Positions 22,661-33,990 of a stretch of DNA of 64,000 bases are shown here, piece after piece. Below the pieces are notes generated by a model. It saw only the letters and a program-made list of their open reading frames with translations. It was not told where the DNA came from and did no database searches. This stretch comes from Gnetum montanum. Its lineage: Eukaryota > Streptophyta > Gnetopsida > Gnetales > Gnetaceae. The position numbers were made by a program, and so were the translations under genes. The DNA is taken from NCBI GenBank assembly GCA_015680685.1, contig MNCI01025186.1, positions 1,505 through 65,504 of the forward strand. Reading direction: 5' to 3'. Within the stretch, counting starts at the first letter, position 1. Every line of letters starts with the position of its first letter.

Positions 22661-22860
22661 TGTGGCTGAATTAGCCTCAGGTTTTATTGTGGTGTAACGA
22701 AACAAGAGACAATATTTTTTTTCTTTTAAAGTATTTGAAACAAGTTTTGGTATTAATTTTAATGTTCTTTTTTTTGTTTCTATTTATGTAAAGCATATCG
22801 TAGGTTTTGACGTTATGACAAATTGTGATTAGTTTTAAGAGCATAGCGTCAATGCAGTTA
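22661..22860. other. 3' flank of antisense gene, element 1
   Basis: AT-rich sequence after the stop at 22658-22660 with several T runs (for example 22711-22727 and 22767-22776). Possible polyadenylation region of the antisense transcript; no signal stands out. Confidence 0.3.
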
Positions 22861-23640
22861 CTAGTTTAAAGCCATTACAGGCTGTTAAATTATCCAAATG
22901 TAAAGCGTAAATGAAATTGGTAGTTTACAGCTATTTTGGAATTTTGAGTAGTTTAAGGTACCAAGCATAAATGAATTTCTAGTACAGAGCATAATGGAAA
23001 TTCACGTACAGAGCGTAAATGACATCGCTAGTTTAAGGCCATTTCGGGCCCTTTTTTTTTTAGTTTAAGGCCATTTCGGGCATTCTTTTTTTTTTAGTTT
23101 AAGGTATGAAGCGTAAATTAGATTCAAGTATAAAGCATAAATGAAATTTGTGTTCCAAGCATAAATGAGATTTAGATACAAAGTGTAAATGAAATTGCTA
23201 GTTTAAGGCCATTTCAGGTTGCAGCTGAGTTAGGTGTCACACGTAAATGAAGTTGCTAGTTTAGGGCCATTTCGTGCCTTGGATATTTTAAGGCCATTTC
23301 GGGCCCCTTTTTTTTAGTTTAAGGCCATTTCGGGCCTTCTTTTTTTTAGTTTAAGGTATGAAGCATAAATTAGATTCAAGTATAAAGCATAAATGAAATT
23401 TGCGTTCCAAGTGTAAATGAGATTTAGATACAAAGCGTAAATGAAATTGCTAGTTTAAGGCCATTTCGGGTTGCAGCTAACTCAGGTGGTGTGCATAAAT
23501 GAAGTTGCTAGTTTAGGGCCATTTTGGGCCTTTGCGTAATTCGGGTGCAAATTGTAGATAAGGTTGCTTGTTTAAGGCCATTTCGGGCCTTTGCGTAATT
23601 CAAGTAAAGAGAATATAAATGTAAAGCTAAACAAAAAGAT
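22861..23640. repeat. Tandem repeat block 2 (between antisense gene and protease), element 1
   Basis: Repeated units built from GCTAGTTTAAGGCCATTTCGGG followed by variable words such as AAGCGTAAATGAAATT and CAAGTATAAAGC. Two long higher-order copies are recognisable (about 23035-23225 and 23285-23475), each with a T-rich TTTTTTTTAGTTTAAGG phrase. Element 2 has a shorter version in the complementary reading at 50263-50480. Many units carry GCGTAA, a word also dense in the LTRs. Confidence 0.8.
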
Positions 23641-23774
23641 AAATATGAGCATAATAATACTAGCTAGTGGAAAGCATAAATACATGCGTAAACATAAGAA
23701 GTATAAGCGGTAAGCATAAATAGAATGGATGGTGGAACTGTAGTAGTTAGGCAACATTTGTTTACTTGCTAACT

Positions 23775-26700
23775 CTATAACTGTTTTTTGATTGCCTTCA
23801 TCTTTAATGACGCATAAGGATGGGGAGTATGACCCTTCTCTTTCACGTCACAGTCTTCCCCTTGGAATGGTAGTTCAGCCCAAGTTAGGCTATCATCAGC
23901 CACTGTTTTGGCTTGTTCGGGTATTCGGGTAGGGGATTGATTCTCAGGCGTTTCAATTTCTGACCCTTTTTCTGTCTCTATGTTATTAACAGCTTGAGGG
24001 GTTATTTCATCACTGTGGATAACTACTTCTCCTCCTGCATAGGGCAAATGGATCTCCTGGTGAATGGGTGATGAAATTGCCCTTAGTTGGGCTAACCAAG
24101 ACCTCCCTAGAATCAAATTGAATTTGGGCATTTCCTCAACCACAATAAACATAGCGTCTATGAGGAACTGGTCCCTTGCCACAAAGTTGATGTGGACAGT
24201 CCCTTTGATCTACACCTATGCCCCATTGAATGACTTTAGGCATGACGTTGTTGTAGGACTGATCTGATCGATCAGGCCTAATTTATCCACTATAAGATAA
24301 GGGATGACATTAGTGGCTGCCCCATCATCTACATGTACCCTCCGTATTCGGTGTTGGACAACCCGGATGGTGATGAACATGGGTGCCATTGTTACCTGAC
24401 CTTCAGGAGTGTCCTTGATGGATTCGTCGTGAAAGGTCAGCAGGGTGGAATATGGTTTTTTAGCAATGTGGGGAAGCATAATAGAATGGATTGCTTCTTC
24501 GTCCGTTGGCAGGTTTTCATCCATAGGTATGGACGTTAGCATGTGAACCATAGCCTCACGATGTGTCTACGATGTCATGAGTAAGTCATAAAGGCTCAAT
24601 GTTGTATTTTTTTGCTTTAGAGCCTATTTGACTTGTGTCAGGGCATCGAAGAGATCTCACCCACAATTGGGTTTCTTGTCAACCTTTTCCTCTTCCATTC
24701 GCCCTAAGAGGCGAATTTCGCGGGGAGGAGTGATATTTGGCCGAGGGTTGCGTTTCCTTTGGCTGGGAGGGGTTAATTGCGTTTGTGTAACCTTGTCGTT
24801 TTTAGTGAGTGGGGCCAAGGGTACGGAAGTGAGGGATTGAGGTTTGGGAAACCCCAGAGTAAGAGGGTCCTTGGCCGCATCAACAGTAATAGTAAGAGGG
24901 TTTGACTTAGAAGATTGCCCCTGCATAGGAGGGGCGGTTGATAGTTTTGGCACCCTGATGACTAAGGGTGTCCTAGGTGTAGGTGTGGGCTGGGCCACGG
25001 CTTTAATGATAGGGGGCTATTGTGAAGTATTCTGAGACAAAGTTCGAAGGATGAAAGGCTTCCTTGGAGTGCCACTCGTTGGCGTTGATAGACCTATTGT
25101 TTGGGGCGAGTGAGGATGCATTCGCAACATGAAAGGCCATTTTAGCTACATCTGATTATTGCCCTCTGCGCCTACCACATTGATTGTGTACCCTACGTTG
25201 TTTGCATTCAACAGGTCTTGGTACACATGCATGGCCTAGTTTTTCGGGCATGTAGGGCTACTACTATCTAAGATCAAGTTACCTTGATCTATCAGATGTT
25301 GAATGTCATCCTTCAACATCCAGCAGTAGTCTGTGTCATGGCCACATAATTGGTGGTAGTCGTAGAATTGGTCCAGCTTAAAGTTCTTGGGAACAGGCGG
25401 TTCATTAGGTTGGGCTAAGGAGGGATTCTTGAGTAACTCACAGTGGCACCTGTGACGTTTCAGAGCCTCCTCTAACACTGCCTTGTGTCGGATGTGACCG
25501 GTTTCCAATAATTTCTTTAGAAGTTCTAAAGGCTTCACAGGTAGAGTTGCATAATTTGAGCGATCTTTACACTCAAATTTCAGCCTTGGTTGTGGAGGTG
25601 CTTCGGGGGTGAAAGGAGCTTCTTGATTGGCATCATTTGAGCTAGTTCTCAGCTTAGCTGGCTCTGCAGTGTTTTTCTTATTATTGTTGTTTTTCTTCTT
25701 GGCCCCTTCAGCAATAGCTGCCACTGTCGTTGTTGTGGCTTTGCCTTTATCCTTACCCTTGCTATGGGCATTCTTGTAGACCATGTACGCTGGATCTTTA
25801 CTAGCCTCCACCGCATTTTGGATGCTCTTAGTTTGAGCAAAGGCTTGGCTGAGGGAACGGAGAGTGAGGTAGTACAGCTTAGACTTGATAAAGTCATTGA
25901 CTGCTCCCTTGAAGATTGCCAGTAGATGGGCCCCCACGATGGGTTGGCGGATTTCATTCAAGGTAGCGCTCCACTGCTGTATGAAACTTTGGACCGACTC
26001 GAGCTAGTCTTGTTTAACTCCCATAAGCTGGTCCAGTGTGACTTCTGGCTTCAGGTTGTATTTGAAGCGAATCACAATCTAGGTTAGCAGCTCTTCCAAA
26101 GTTGAAATGGAAGTGCGTGAAAGTGCTCGATACCAATCTAAAGCTCTACCCATTAAGGACATAACAAAGACATGGATTATAGTATGTGGCCATTGTTGCA
26201 ACAATAAGGACTCTGACCTAAAAGTGACAAGGTGGGCGTTGGGATCACCTTCCCCATTGTATTTTGTGAAATGAGGAAGGGGCATCCCAGGTGGCAATGA
26301 AAAGATAGGGATTGCTGGACTAATAGGATCGTCATGGTAGAAATCCATGACTTGTACCACGTTAGAACCAATAACGTTGAGGTGCTTGACCTCCTCTGTA
26401 AGGGTCTGAATGAGCTGGAAGGCTTGATCCAGACCCGTAGATGACGAGGTTATCTATGGAATGGCTAGTGGAGCTGCACCGGGTGCGGAACGGAGGCAGC
26501 GGCTTGGTTGATAGTTGGTGCTATCGGAGTGGTCCTTGCAGGTGGTGCCACTTATGACATCCACCATCTGGTAGTTGGTGTAGATGGGGCAACCACCGTC
26601 GGCTGCGCCATTGGGTGTGTTTCTTGTGTAATCAGGGGCATGAGCAACAATCCTGGAGTTGGGTTTAACACTTGTGGGACTTGGCTTTGGTGATGGGGAT

Positions 26701-27496
26701 GGTGGGGTATGTGCACAGGTTGCACAACAAGAGGCATGTTGGGAGCCCACCATGCTATGGTGGCTATCCCAGTTGTATGGATCAGGAGCAAGGTTGGTAT
26801 TGTAGGTATTTGCAACATAGGTGTTGCGTGTACGTGCAACGATGTAGGCGTAGGCACACGATTAGGTGGATTAGGTAATTGCACTAGCTGAGGAGTGATT
26901 TGTGATGGACCATCACCCGAGAAAATGGTCGGGGAGAGAAAATGTAAACGCGGTGAATGCGGGACTCGATTGGTGTTAGATAACATCAAAGGTGTAGTGA
27001 CCATGAATAAGGGATTCACGCGAGATGTTGTGGAGGGAGGCGCCATGGTGAGATCAGCATGACTGCCTCCTTCAGAGTGAGATTCTAGATTGTCTTGTCC
27101 ATCATGAAGCCATTCATCATGGAACAAGGTGTCTAGCTGTTCTAGAAATGTTTTTTCCATCAGCATTTGATCTAAGATCCACCTTTGTTGCTCTGTCAGA
27201 GGTATGATAGTGATAGGTGTAGGAATAAGTTCCTTCCCGTTGTAGTACATGAACTCATATTCTCATTTTTCCTTGAGTTCTTGTGGATACAAGGGTAGGT
27301 TTGCTGCTATTTTAGCATAGAGGAAATTGTAGTTTTCCCTATGTTGAGCTTGTCCCTCAAGCTCCTTGTTTTGTAGCTTGAGGAAGCGGCGTGGTCGCAC
27401 TGGACTAAGTGGTTGCTCGACCATAGGAGGCATGACTTGCATGGTCCAAGGGTTCTCAAGGCTAGCAGTGTCAACGGTGGTAGTTGATGTAGTCAT
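23775..27496 (-). pseudogene. gag-pro: Gag-protease polyprotein, element 1
   Basis: The minus-strand frame starts at ATG 27496 (MTTSTTTVDTASLENPWTMQ). The N-terminal third is rich in Pro/Thr/Gln/His. The capsid-type region is near 26360-26080: YHDDPISPAIPIFSLPPGMP, HFTKYNGEGDPNAHLVTF and GRALDWYRAL. Gag ends with a zinc-finger-like YDYHQLCGHDTDYCWMLKDD near 25300-25370. Protease lies at about 24420-24080, with VDDGAATNVIPYLIVDKLGL around the active site (DDGA rather than DSGA) and LILGRSWL. It ends at a stop near 23775, after KAIKKQL. One frameshift near 26400-26460 and a few stops break it. A single frame in element 2 has the same plan. Gag builds particles and protease would process the polyproteins. 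Confidence 0.85.
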
Positions 27497-27724
27497 TCTC
27501 TACATGATAGGTAAATAATGACTATGAAGATAAAGGTCGGAAAGACAAAGGTAAATCGATGTACTAATCGGGGCTTTCTATCTTGTAGGATTCTAGAGGA
27601 ATCGTCGGAGCGAACGATCTGCACTGCATAATCCTATAAACAACCTCAAAGGTATTACATTTATGCTGATTGATAATGGGTATAAACAACTTACAAGACT
27701 ACCCGTAAAATGTGGATCGGAGGT

Positions 27725-27746
27725 TCAAGCCCTCCTTCTAGCACCA
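27725..27746 (-). promoter_or_regulatory. Primer binding site of element 1 with extended tRNA match
   Basis: The minus strand begins TGGTGCTAGAAGGAGGGCTT, six bases inside the LTR edge. The resemblance to a tRNA 3' end goes further: 27714-27746 on the plus strand reads as a complete T stem-loop (GGAGG TTCAAGC CCTCC), an acceptor strand TTCTAGC, a discriminator and CCA. From memory this fits plant tRNA-Asn(GUU). It is not a tRNA gene because D and anticodon arms are absent. Confidence 0.8.
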
Positions 27747-27752
27747 GAAAAC

Positions 27753-29065
27753 TGTAACGATAGAAAACGTCGGTTGCTGGAAATACTGAACAAAAGTTCG
27801 TGTACACAGTTTTAACCCTAGATCCATGTGAGGGCCGTGCTAGAGAAAGATGAATCCGAGGTGCCCTGAAGGGTCTTGTTGATCAGACATGAACTTACTT
27901 AACCAATAAACTTTTTGTAATAATTTGATGGCAAAATGAAGATCCTTTATAAGGAAATGCAATGTTGTTAATTCTAGAAATAATTGAAAACGATGTAAAC
28001 GATTTAGATGTGATTGTCAGATCTATATAAATAGGATGCAAAGAATCAGATTTGTAAGAAATATGATTACAAGATCTAGGATTTAATTTATGAATACAAT
28101 ATGTTTGATACAATGATTACAGGCGGGCTTCGGTTTGGACGAAGCACATGCCAGCAGCAAGAAAGTTATCTAATGATGAAACAAATGAGGGGTCAATCTA
28201 CCTTGTTCTAGCCAATCTAGATGCAAGGAAGTTGGCCCCCAGGGAGAATATCAGATAGCTAATTGTTTTTGATCCAGAGCTCTCCCCAATCACCTCCGAT
28301 GTTCTCACGATCACTGATCCTCTTTTTTGCTTTCTTGCCAATGTTGAAAGAGAAATTTGCCAACCCTTTGATCTTTGTCAACTGGAGCATTTATAAGGTT
28401 AAGATCAAGAGAAAAATGTGGTTTAGGTGACGCATGTCCTGAACCTGCAAAATGCCGTTGATTTAATGTGGTGGTTGCTGAAGCTTACGACGCCACACTG
28501 CCTTACGTTTTAAAGCATAATGCATTGTAAACTGGGAGTTTGGCGACAGGCTACTTCTTGGCTATGCAACAACACTTTGGAGAGCGTATCGCATTGTACA
28601 GATTTCTGCTACTTGTATTAAGACACCGTTGTCCATGCTTGAATTACATTGTGCTGTGCTAAATTACGCTTTGTAGCATAATCCAGTGTAAAACAACGCA
28701 CCAGTAAAGAAAAATGAAGTGTTTGTTGAGGCCTTGAACATTTGTCATCCTTGATGTTTGCAGTGTGCTATTTTTTGACATTACACTACATAATGTGATG
28801 CTATGCTATGTTGCGTAATGCAGTGTAATTTGCCAAAAAGTTAAGTTTTTTGAAACAGAGAACTTGCAAAGTTGGAGGTTTTTCCACTGTGCATCAGTCA
28901 CTTTGCTCCGTCTTCTAGAATTTGCTTGTGTTGTGCCACGTAGCATGGTGGGATAGACCGTTGAATGAAAAGGAACTTGCTACGCCATGCCTTGTTGTGA
29001 CCCTTTGTCTGAATCACTAACTTTTTGCTGTACAGCTGAGGCCTCGAAATTTTCACGGTGTTTCA
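27753..29065 (-). repeat. 5' LTR of element 1
   Basis: 1,313 bases; the plus strand begins TGTAACGATAG and ends GGTGTTTCA, pairing with 11477-12790. A TATA box (minus TATAAATG) lies at 28388-28395. U3 carries GCGTAA words near 28813. Confidence 0.92.
28388..28395 (-). promoter_or_regulatory. TATA box in 5' LTR of element 1
   Basis: The minus strand reads TATAAATG; it drives the genomic transcript leftwards through gag, pro and pol. It corresponds to 12113-12120 in the other LTR. Confidence 0.65.
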
Positions 29066-29070
29066 CCCTC
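29066..29070. repeat. Target site duplication of element 1 (right), CCCTC
   Basis: Identical to 11472-11476. Removing element 1 and one copy rejoins the coiled-coil frame around MKEKISSL. Confidence 0.9.
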
Positions 29071-29071
29071 T

Positions 29072-29680
29072 CTACTCAAAATCTAGACTAGAAACCCATC
29101 TTGGACAGTCTCTCCCATGTTCACTAGGTTGAGATGAAAAGAAAAAGACCTGTAGATAGAGGATCTGATAGAATACATGAGGTTAGTGAATCTTAGATAC
29201 ACTAACTTGGCTATGTTAATAGTAGGATGACCTCAAAATGAGCTTGAGTAGTAGGTAGTAGTAATATACGACATGTACGAGAAGAATTTTACTGAAAGAA
29301 AAGATATATTATAGAAGTTACATGTCGTAAACTCTAAGCTTGAAATTATTAAGGCTAGCCATCAAGGACAAAAAGATGTAGTGGTGAACCTAAAAAGCAA
29401 AATGATAGATTACCACTAATTAAGGAAGATGACCATGACTTTTGAAGAGAAAAGAAGGTAGTTTATAGCTTGGTATGTGAAGGCTAAAAAAGTGTTTCCA
29501 TAGCTACCATGCTCATGGAATGTACCTACTACATCCAACATTACTCAACAAGCATGGATGATATACAATCCAAGGATAGAAGAAGAGAAGCTTTAGGCAC
29601 TCCTGAATGGCTATCAATTTTAGATGCCCGATGACAAGGGAAAGAGGCCAATGGAAGAGCATCCATTGCTTGGAACATGA
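29072..29680 (+). pseudogene. Coiled-coil reading frame, 3' part, split by element 1
   Basis: Continuation of the frame ending at 11476, one base out of frame. Coding-like stretches are LIEYMRLVNLRYTNLAML near 29170-29225, VVNSKLEIIKASHQGQKDVV near 29325-29390 and KMTMTFEEKRR near 29427. It ends PDDKGKRPMEEHPLLGT and TGA at 29678-29680. Stops are mostly TAG. It is hydrophilic with no known domain. An LTR-like segment starts 200 bases downstream, so it is probably the last ORF of a plus-strand LTR element. Confidence 0.5.
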
Positions 29681-29879
29681 ACTACATTGCACTACTTCAA
29701 GTTTGATTTTTTGTTTTGTCATGTTATTGTGTCATTTTGTAAAAACCACCACTATGGTATTCTAAGTCATGTAAATAGTTAGTTATTCATGTCAAGTCAA
29801 GTCTACCTCCCAATTTTGTAAGGGACTCTATCCTCATTTTTTTAACTTGAGGATAAGTTTCCAATCAGTTATGGTGGTA

Positions 29880-30500
29880 TGACAAAGTTAAATTTTTAGA
29901 GAACACGATATTGTATCAATGATGTTGTAATCCATGTTACATAATCATTGATACAATGTCTTGGGATGTGTGTAGTCCTATAAATACCAACACTTGGATG
30001 CACAATCAACAAGTTTTCATTCCAATTCTTAGGGAAACCCATGTAATTTATTTTTGTAGTTAATGATAGAGTGAATGCCTGTAGTGTGATGTTGAGAAGT
30101 TGAATAGAACCTTTATTTGAGTGAATTATACTTAGATGTAGTTCATGATGACAATAAATATTGAGATTTCTTTCCATCATTGTAGCATCCACTTAGTTCT
30201 ATTTGTTTACTTAGCATAATTTTCTTATTTTCTTAGCTTAATCATTTACATTTTCCAAGCACTTTAGTTTACTTGTTGATTAGTAAAATGAAATGAGCAC
30301 AACTTGTTTTGGGCATTAAAGTGTAATTGTTTGGTAATGTAGTAGTGATTTCACTTGATTCACTCAGTGGTGAATTAACTTGGTAATCCCAATAATGATT
30401 ACATGAGTTCAAGACATGTATGGTAAGCTAAAAATAGATGCTCATTGCTATAGGATAGAAACAGATTTACATTTCCATCATTATTTAGATTTATTAGTTA
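29880..30500 (+). repeat. Probable LTR start with long hairpin and TATA box
   Basis: A purine-rich GTTATGGTGGTA precedes TGACAAAG at 29880, the usual layout of a 3' LTR. Within it, ATTGTATCAATGAT (29910-29923) and ATCATTGATACAAT (29944-29957) are perfect inverted 14-base arms, and TATAAATA lies at 29979-29986. The right end was not found; 30500 is nominal. Confidence 0.45.
29910..29957. repeat. Inverted repeat in putative U3
   Basis: Perfect 14-base arms with a 20-base loop that itself holds TGTAA/TTACA. It lies about 22 bases upstream of the TATA box. Confidence 0.8.
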
Positions 30501-30989
30501 ATTTCATTTTCATTATGTTTATAGTTAGGAGTAAAATGAGCCCTACAATAGCACATAACATATGCCTCATTGAGAGTTAAACCATAGATTTATACTTCAC
30601 TAACTCAAGGTGAGAAGACAATGATCCCAAACCTCACATCAATTACTAGCATAATTACATTGTCCATCCAAAAATTATGATATGGCTGCACGCTAGCATT
30701 CATGACATGTATGGTATAGTGTTTGGATTACTCCACTACTCATAAAGGACATTAAACAAATTAAAATCATTACTTACTTGTTAAGGGCCCAAAACATGAT
30801 TTACCAATATTCATCAAAAATCCTTTTAAAACCATATGGATCTTTAACATAAGCAGGAAACTACAACATATTATATCCAAAAAAAATAAAGTAGATCATA
30901 ATAAAATCTAAATGATATGAATTGAATCACATATATTTTCTAATAGTCATGAGATAGTCTTACTCCTATATAATGTCATAGGAAAACTT
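30501..30989. other. No gene seen
   Basis: AT-rich with stops in all frames. The last part before 30990 is weakly similar to 39590-39680 and probably belongs to the same dispersed repeat. Confidence 0.35.
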
Positions 30990-31460
30990 ACCTAACCTTA
31001 TCTTATGTGTTTGTGGTTCTTGATCCTTTCTTAAGTGACTTTAATGTCCATTTATTTTTGGATCTTGCTTGCTTCTAATCATGGACATGATTAATAAATT
31101 TTGATATGGGGTCCTCCATCATAGAGCACCTTCCTAGCATGCAATTGTTCCATATCTTTTCTATCATCAACATCTTTGTTTGAATCTTCAAATTCATTTG
31201 AGGTTACTTCTTTATCTTACTCATGTTCTTTAAAATGAGAGGAATAATAATTCTTGCTAGTTATGGATCTTTATCCTCCAATTACATCAGAGATCATCCC
31301 TTCCTCCTATTCATTGATTTTCTAAGCCTTTGTAATTTGCAAGTTACCCTTACTAGGCTCTTCTTGAAAAGATCAAGTATCCTCATTATTTTTCTCTATT
31401 ATCAATTGATAATACTCTTGGTATTCCTAATTTGGATTGGATAATCAAACCTAGTCTTGT
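30990..31460 (-). repeat. Dispersed repeat, copy 1 (probably copia pol remnant)
   Basis: Alignable with 39680-40260 in the same orientation; both contain GGTCCTCCATCATAGAG or GATCCTCCATCATAGAG, the phrase CAACATCTTTGTTTGAATCT and a CTTACTAGG.TCTTCTTG stretch. It lies next to the copia gag on the same strand side, so it is likely part of that element, but the frames are too broken to name a domain. Confidence 0.5.
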
Positions 31461-31959
31461 TTCTCCTTTTGGATGAAACACAAATTATGTAAGTGTTCTT
31501 TTAAGAAGACTCTTTTAGATTTTCATCGTTGTGCTAATTTTGAGGCACTTTATGATTTTTTCTAGTCCTTGCATCTTGTGTATCTCTCCACTTCTGCTCA
31601 TATAAATGAGTTAGTAATTGAACCTTAGCCTTTACATCTGAGAATTTCATTCTTGGAGTGGATAATATAGTATAGAGTTCATAAATTTTCTTCTCTTTTT
31701 AATGCATATTTTTTCTTGATTTTTTAAGTAAATAATGAAGAGTGATAATTTCCTCATGCAACTTACTATACCTTTCGTTAACTTTACCTTTAGACTCTTC
31801 AAGGACATGTGGAATTTTCATATCTAAGAGCCATGTAGATAAGATGTGAATCTATTGTAAAATCATCTACTTCCTCCTCATTATGTTAATTATCCTAGCT
31901 TGTGTAAAGATTTTTCTTTTTTATATCATTTTCAAATTGATCCTTCTTTATAAACTTGC

Positions 31960-32646
31960 CAAGGCTTGGACATTCGAAGGCTGCATGGCCTCTAGCATCA
32001 ATCCAACATTCTATAAAGTATGCATCAAGATTTAAAATTTTAAAACTCTTACCTCTTTTCTTACCTTTGATGCTAGATTGGTTGAAGCCCTTTCCTTTTC
32101 ATGCAAGTAATCTTTGAACTCTGATAGACAAGAGAGCCAATTCATCTTCACTATTGCCTTCGTGTTCAAGTGGCCCCTTCTTCTTTGCTAAAATTTTGAA
32201 AGTGATAGAATTTTCTTTGATAGCACCTTTGCTAATGAAATTCATCTCATAAGAAAGGAGTGAACTTTGAAGTTCTTCAAATTTTAGAACTAAGAAATCT
32301 ATGATTTACTCCATGCTTGTAACTTTTGGTATAAATTTAGGCTACAAAGTTCTAATCATTTAAATAATAACATCACTTTTAGGTATATCTTTTCATGTTC
32401 CATGAATGTCTATAGCTAAATCATTTGCTCTAGAAAATAGTCCTTAATTTTCTCTTCTTCTTTCTTTTTGAGTTTATTATACTCACTTTCTAACACTAGA
32501 AGCTTAGATTGCTTGACAACAAATGTACCTTCATATGTTGCATTTAGAGTTTCCCAAATTTCTTTTATGTTTTTGCACCTAGCTACTCTATTAAATTTAG
32601 ATGTACTCAAAGCATAATAAATATAATTTTTTTTATTTTGAATCAA
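31960..32646 (-). pseudogene. gag: Ty1/copia gag remnant
   Basis: A 76-codon frame (32646-32416) has the UBN2/copia Gag signature: CKNIKEIWETLNATYEGTFV followed by VKQSKLLVLESEYNKLK and a Lys/Glu stretch. Further along the minus strand, near 31968-32012, ECWIDARGHAAFECPSL is a degenerate CCHC zinc knuckle with the second Cys lost. Stops lie between. The primer site at 32883-32903 lies upstream on the same strand at the expected distance. Copia Gag packages RNA; this copy is dead. Confidence 0.75.
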
Positions 32647-32882
32647 ACAATGAACTTATCTTTTTCATCTTGTGTCCATTTGCTTCTTACTTTTGTAGCT
32701 CTTATGGTGTTGTTTATGGGTGGCTTGTATCCTTTAATAATGAACTCCCAAACTTCAAACTCCATGAATTTGAGGAATCCTTCCATTCTAGCCTTCTAGT
32801 ATGTGAATTCAATCCCATCAAACATTGGTGGCTTGGTATATGATCCATCATTTACTCTTAAGATGTGAAGCTCTAAAAATTA

Positions 32883-32903
32883 GAGTACCAGGCTCTAATA
32901 CCA
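32883..32903 (-). promoter_or_regulatory. Primer binding site of copia fragment (tRNA-iMet)
   Basis: The minus strand begins TGGTATTAGAGCCTGGTACT, one change from the classic TGGTATCAGAGC complementary to initiator tRNA-Met that most plant copia elements use. Confidence 0.85.
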
Positions 32904-32905
32904 CT

Positions 32906-33990
32906 TGAGGACCAAGAACTTGGAATGGAGGTTGAATAAGTTCCCCAATTTAAATGACCAAGGCAAAACCTCACTCAAATTTATTGGAATCTCCAACTGG
33001 TGTACTTCCATACATGGAGAATAGAATCCTTGCATACCTTTGAACTTTATTCCTTGAAAAATATGATTTATAGGGCACCATAACCTTTACACAAATTTTG
33101 AGTTCCTCTTGGAGTGTTTTCTTAAAAGAAATACAATCAATCCCACAAGGTCTCAATAAGCTCAAAATGTGGTTTCATGGATCTCACAACCTTTACAATG
33201 ATGTGAGCTCTACATGGAGTGTTTTATCATTGGAAGTACACTCAACCCCACAATTCTACAAAGAGAGAAAAATAATCAAGGAGAAAGTGTAACTAAGTTT
33301 TACAAATTCCTTGCTTTAAAGGTCTTACAATATAAAATAATCCACAATAGATATAAAATGGAAGGACACAAAAAATTCACTTAGAAAATGGATATTTCAA
33401 TGAATAGTGCTTATCATTTATACAAGGATTCCACTCCATTTTATAGGCTTTTACTTTTCTAATAATCCTTGGTATTCATGCAATAGCTTGGAAATGGCTA
33501 GTTGGGACATCCTTACTTACAAGCGGGACATCCAACTAGAAATTAGGACATCTCACTTTGAACTTTCTTATTGGAGCATCTTAGTAGCAATTGGGACATT
33601 TGCTATTTTTATGGAACATCTAACCTAAAATTGATCCTTCCCCTCTAGGACATCTACTAAAATTTTGGGACATCTAGATAGATACCAAAACATCTTCTTT
33701 TAGCTTGTAGGCTTCATGAATTCTTGAAGTCTTTCATCTTGGTTGAGACTTCTTATCATCTCAATTCAGCTCTTGTCTTGGATTCATCTTTCTCTTTGTC
33801 TTCATACCATGAAGCTCTTATCTTATTCTCATCTAAAGCATATATAGATTTTTTGCTAGATCTCATCTTAACCACATCTAAGTTCTTGTTATCCTCTTTC
33901 TTAGTCGTACAAGATCTTACAAGCCCATTTTCCAGTTTTCAAGGTTTGACATATAAAAAGGTCAACATTTCATGCACCTTGTGTTTGTAG
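32906..33990 (-). repeat. LTR of copia fragment (outer boundary approximate)
   Basis: The plus strand begins TGAGGACCAAG two bases beyond the primer site. Its first 350 bases match 37886-38280. A minus-strand TATA box (TATAAAAT) lies at 33438-33445. Upstream, U3 holds a cluster of GGGACATC/GGACATCT words (33506-33690). The end was not resolved. Confidence 0.5.
33506..33690. repeat. GGACATC word cluster in copia U3
   Basis: Some eight occurrences of GGACATC, GGACATT or GGAACATC are spaced roughly 10-40 bases apart (33507, 33528, 33546, 33593 and others). Possibly repeated factor-binding sites. Confidence 0.5.

Larger units (their letters stand above)
11477..29065 (-). mobile_element. Element 1: complete Tat-type Ty3/gypsy retrotransposon
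   Basis: A 17,589-base element in minus orientation. It has LTRs 11477-12790 and 27753-29065 with TG...CA ends, a primer site at 27725-27746, gag-pro 27496-23775, a tandem-repeat block at 22.86-23.64 kb, an antisense spliced gene at 18405-22660 on the plus strand, RT-RNase H-aRH-integrase 17818-14389, a second tandem block at 14.0-14.35 kb and a polypurine tract at 12791-12803. A hand comparison of the first ~385 LTR bases gives about 35 differences, mostly transitions, so insertion is old. Dual RNase H places it in the Tat lineage. Coding regions carry stops and a few frameshifts, so it is not autonomous now. Confidence 0.92.

Noticed and set aside
22861-23640. Regular repeats that could suggest a CRISPR array
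   Set aside because: Units are degenerate, have no unique spacers of constant size and lie in a plant retrotransposon; they are tandem repeats.
27714-27746. tRNA-like T arm and CCA end suggesting a tRNA gene
   Set aside because: No D arm, anticodon arm or 5' acceptor strand; its position next to the LTR edge identifies it as a primer binding site.
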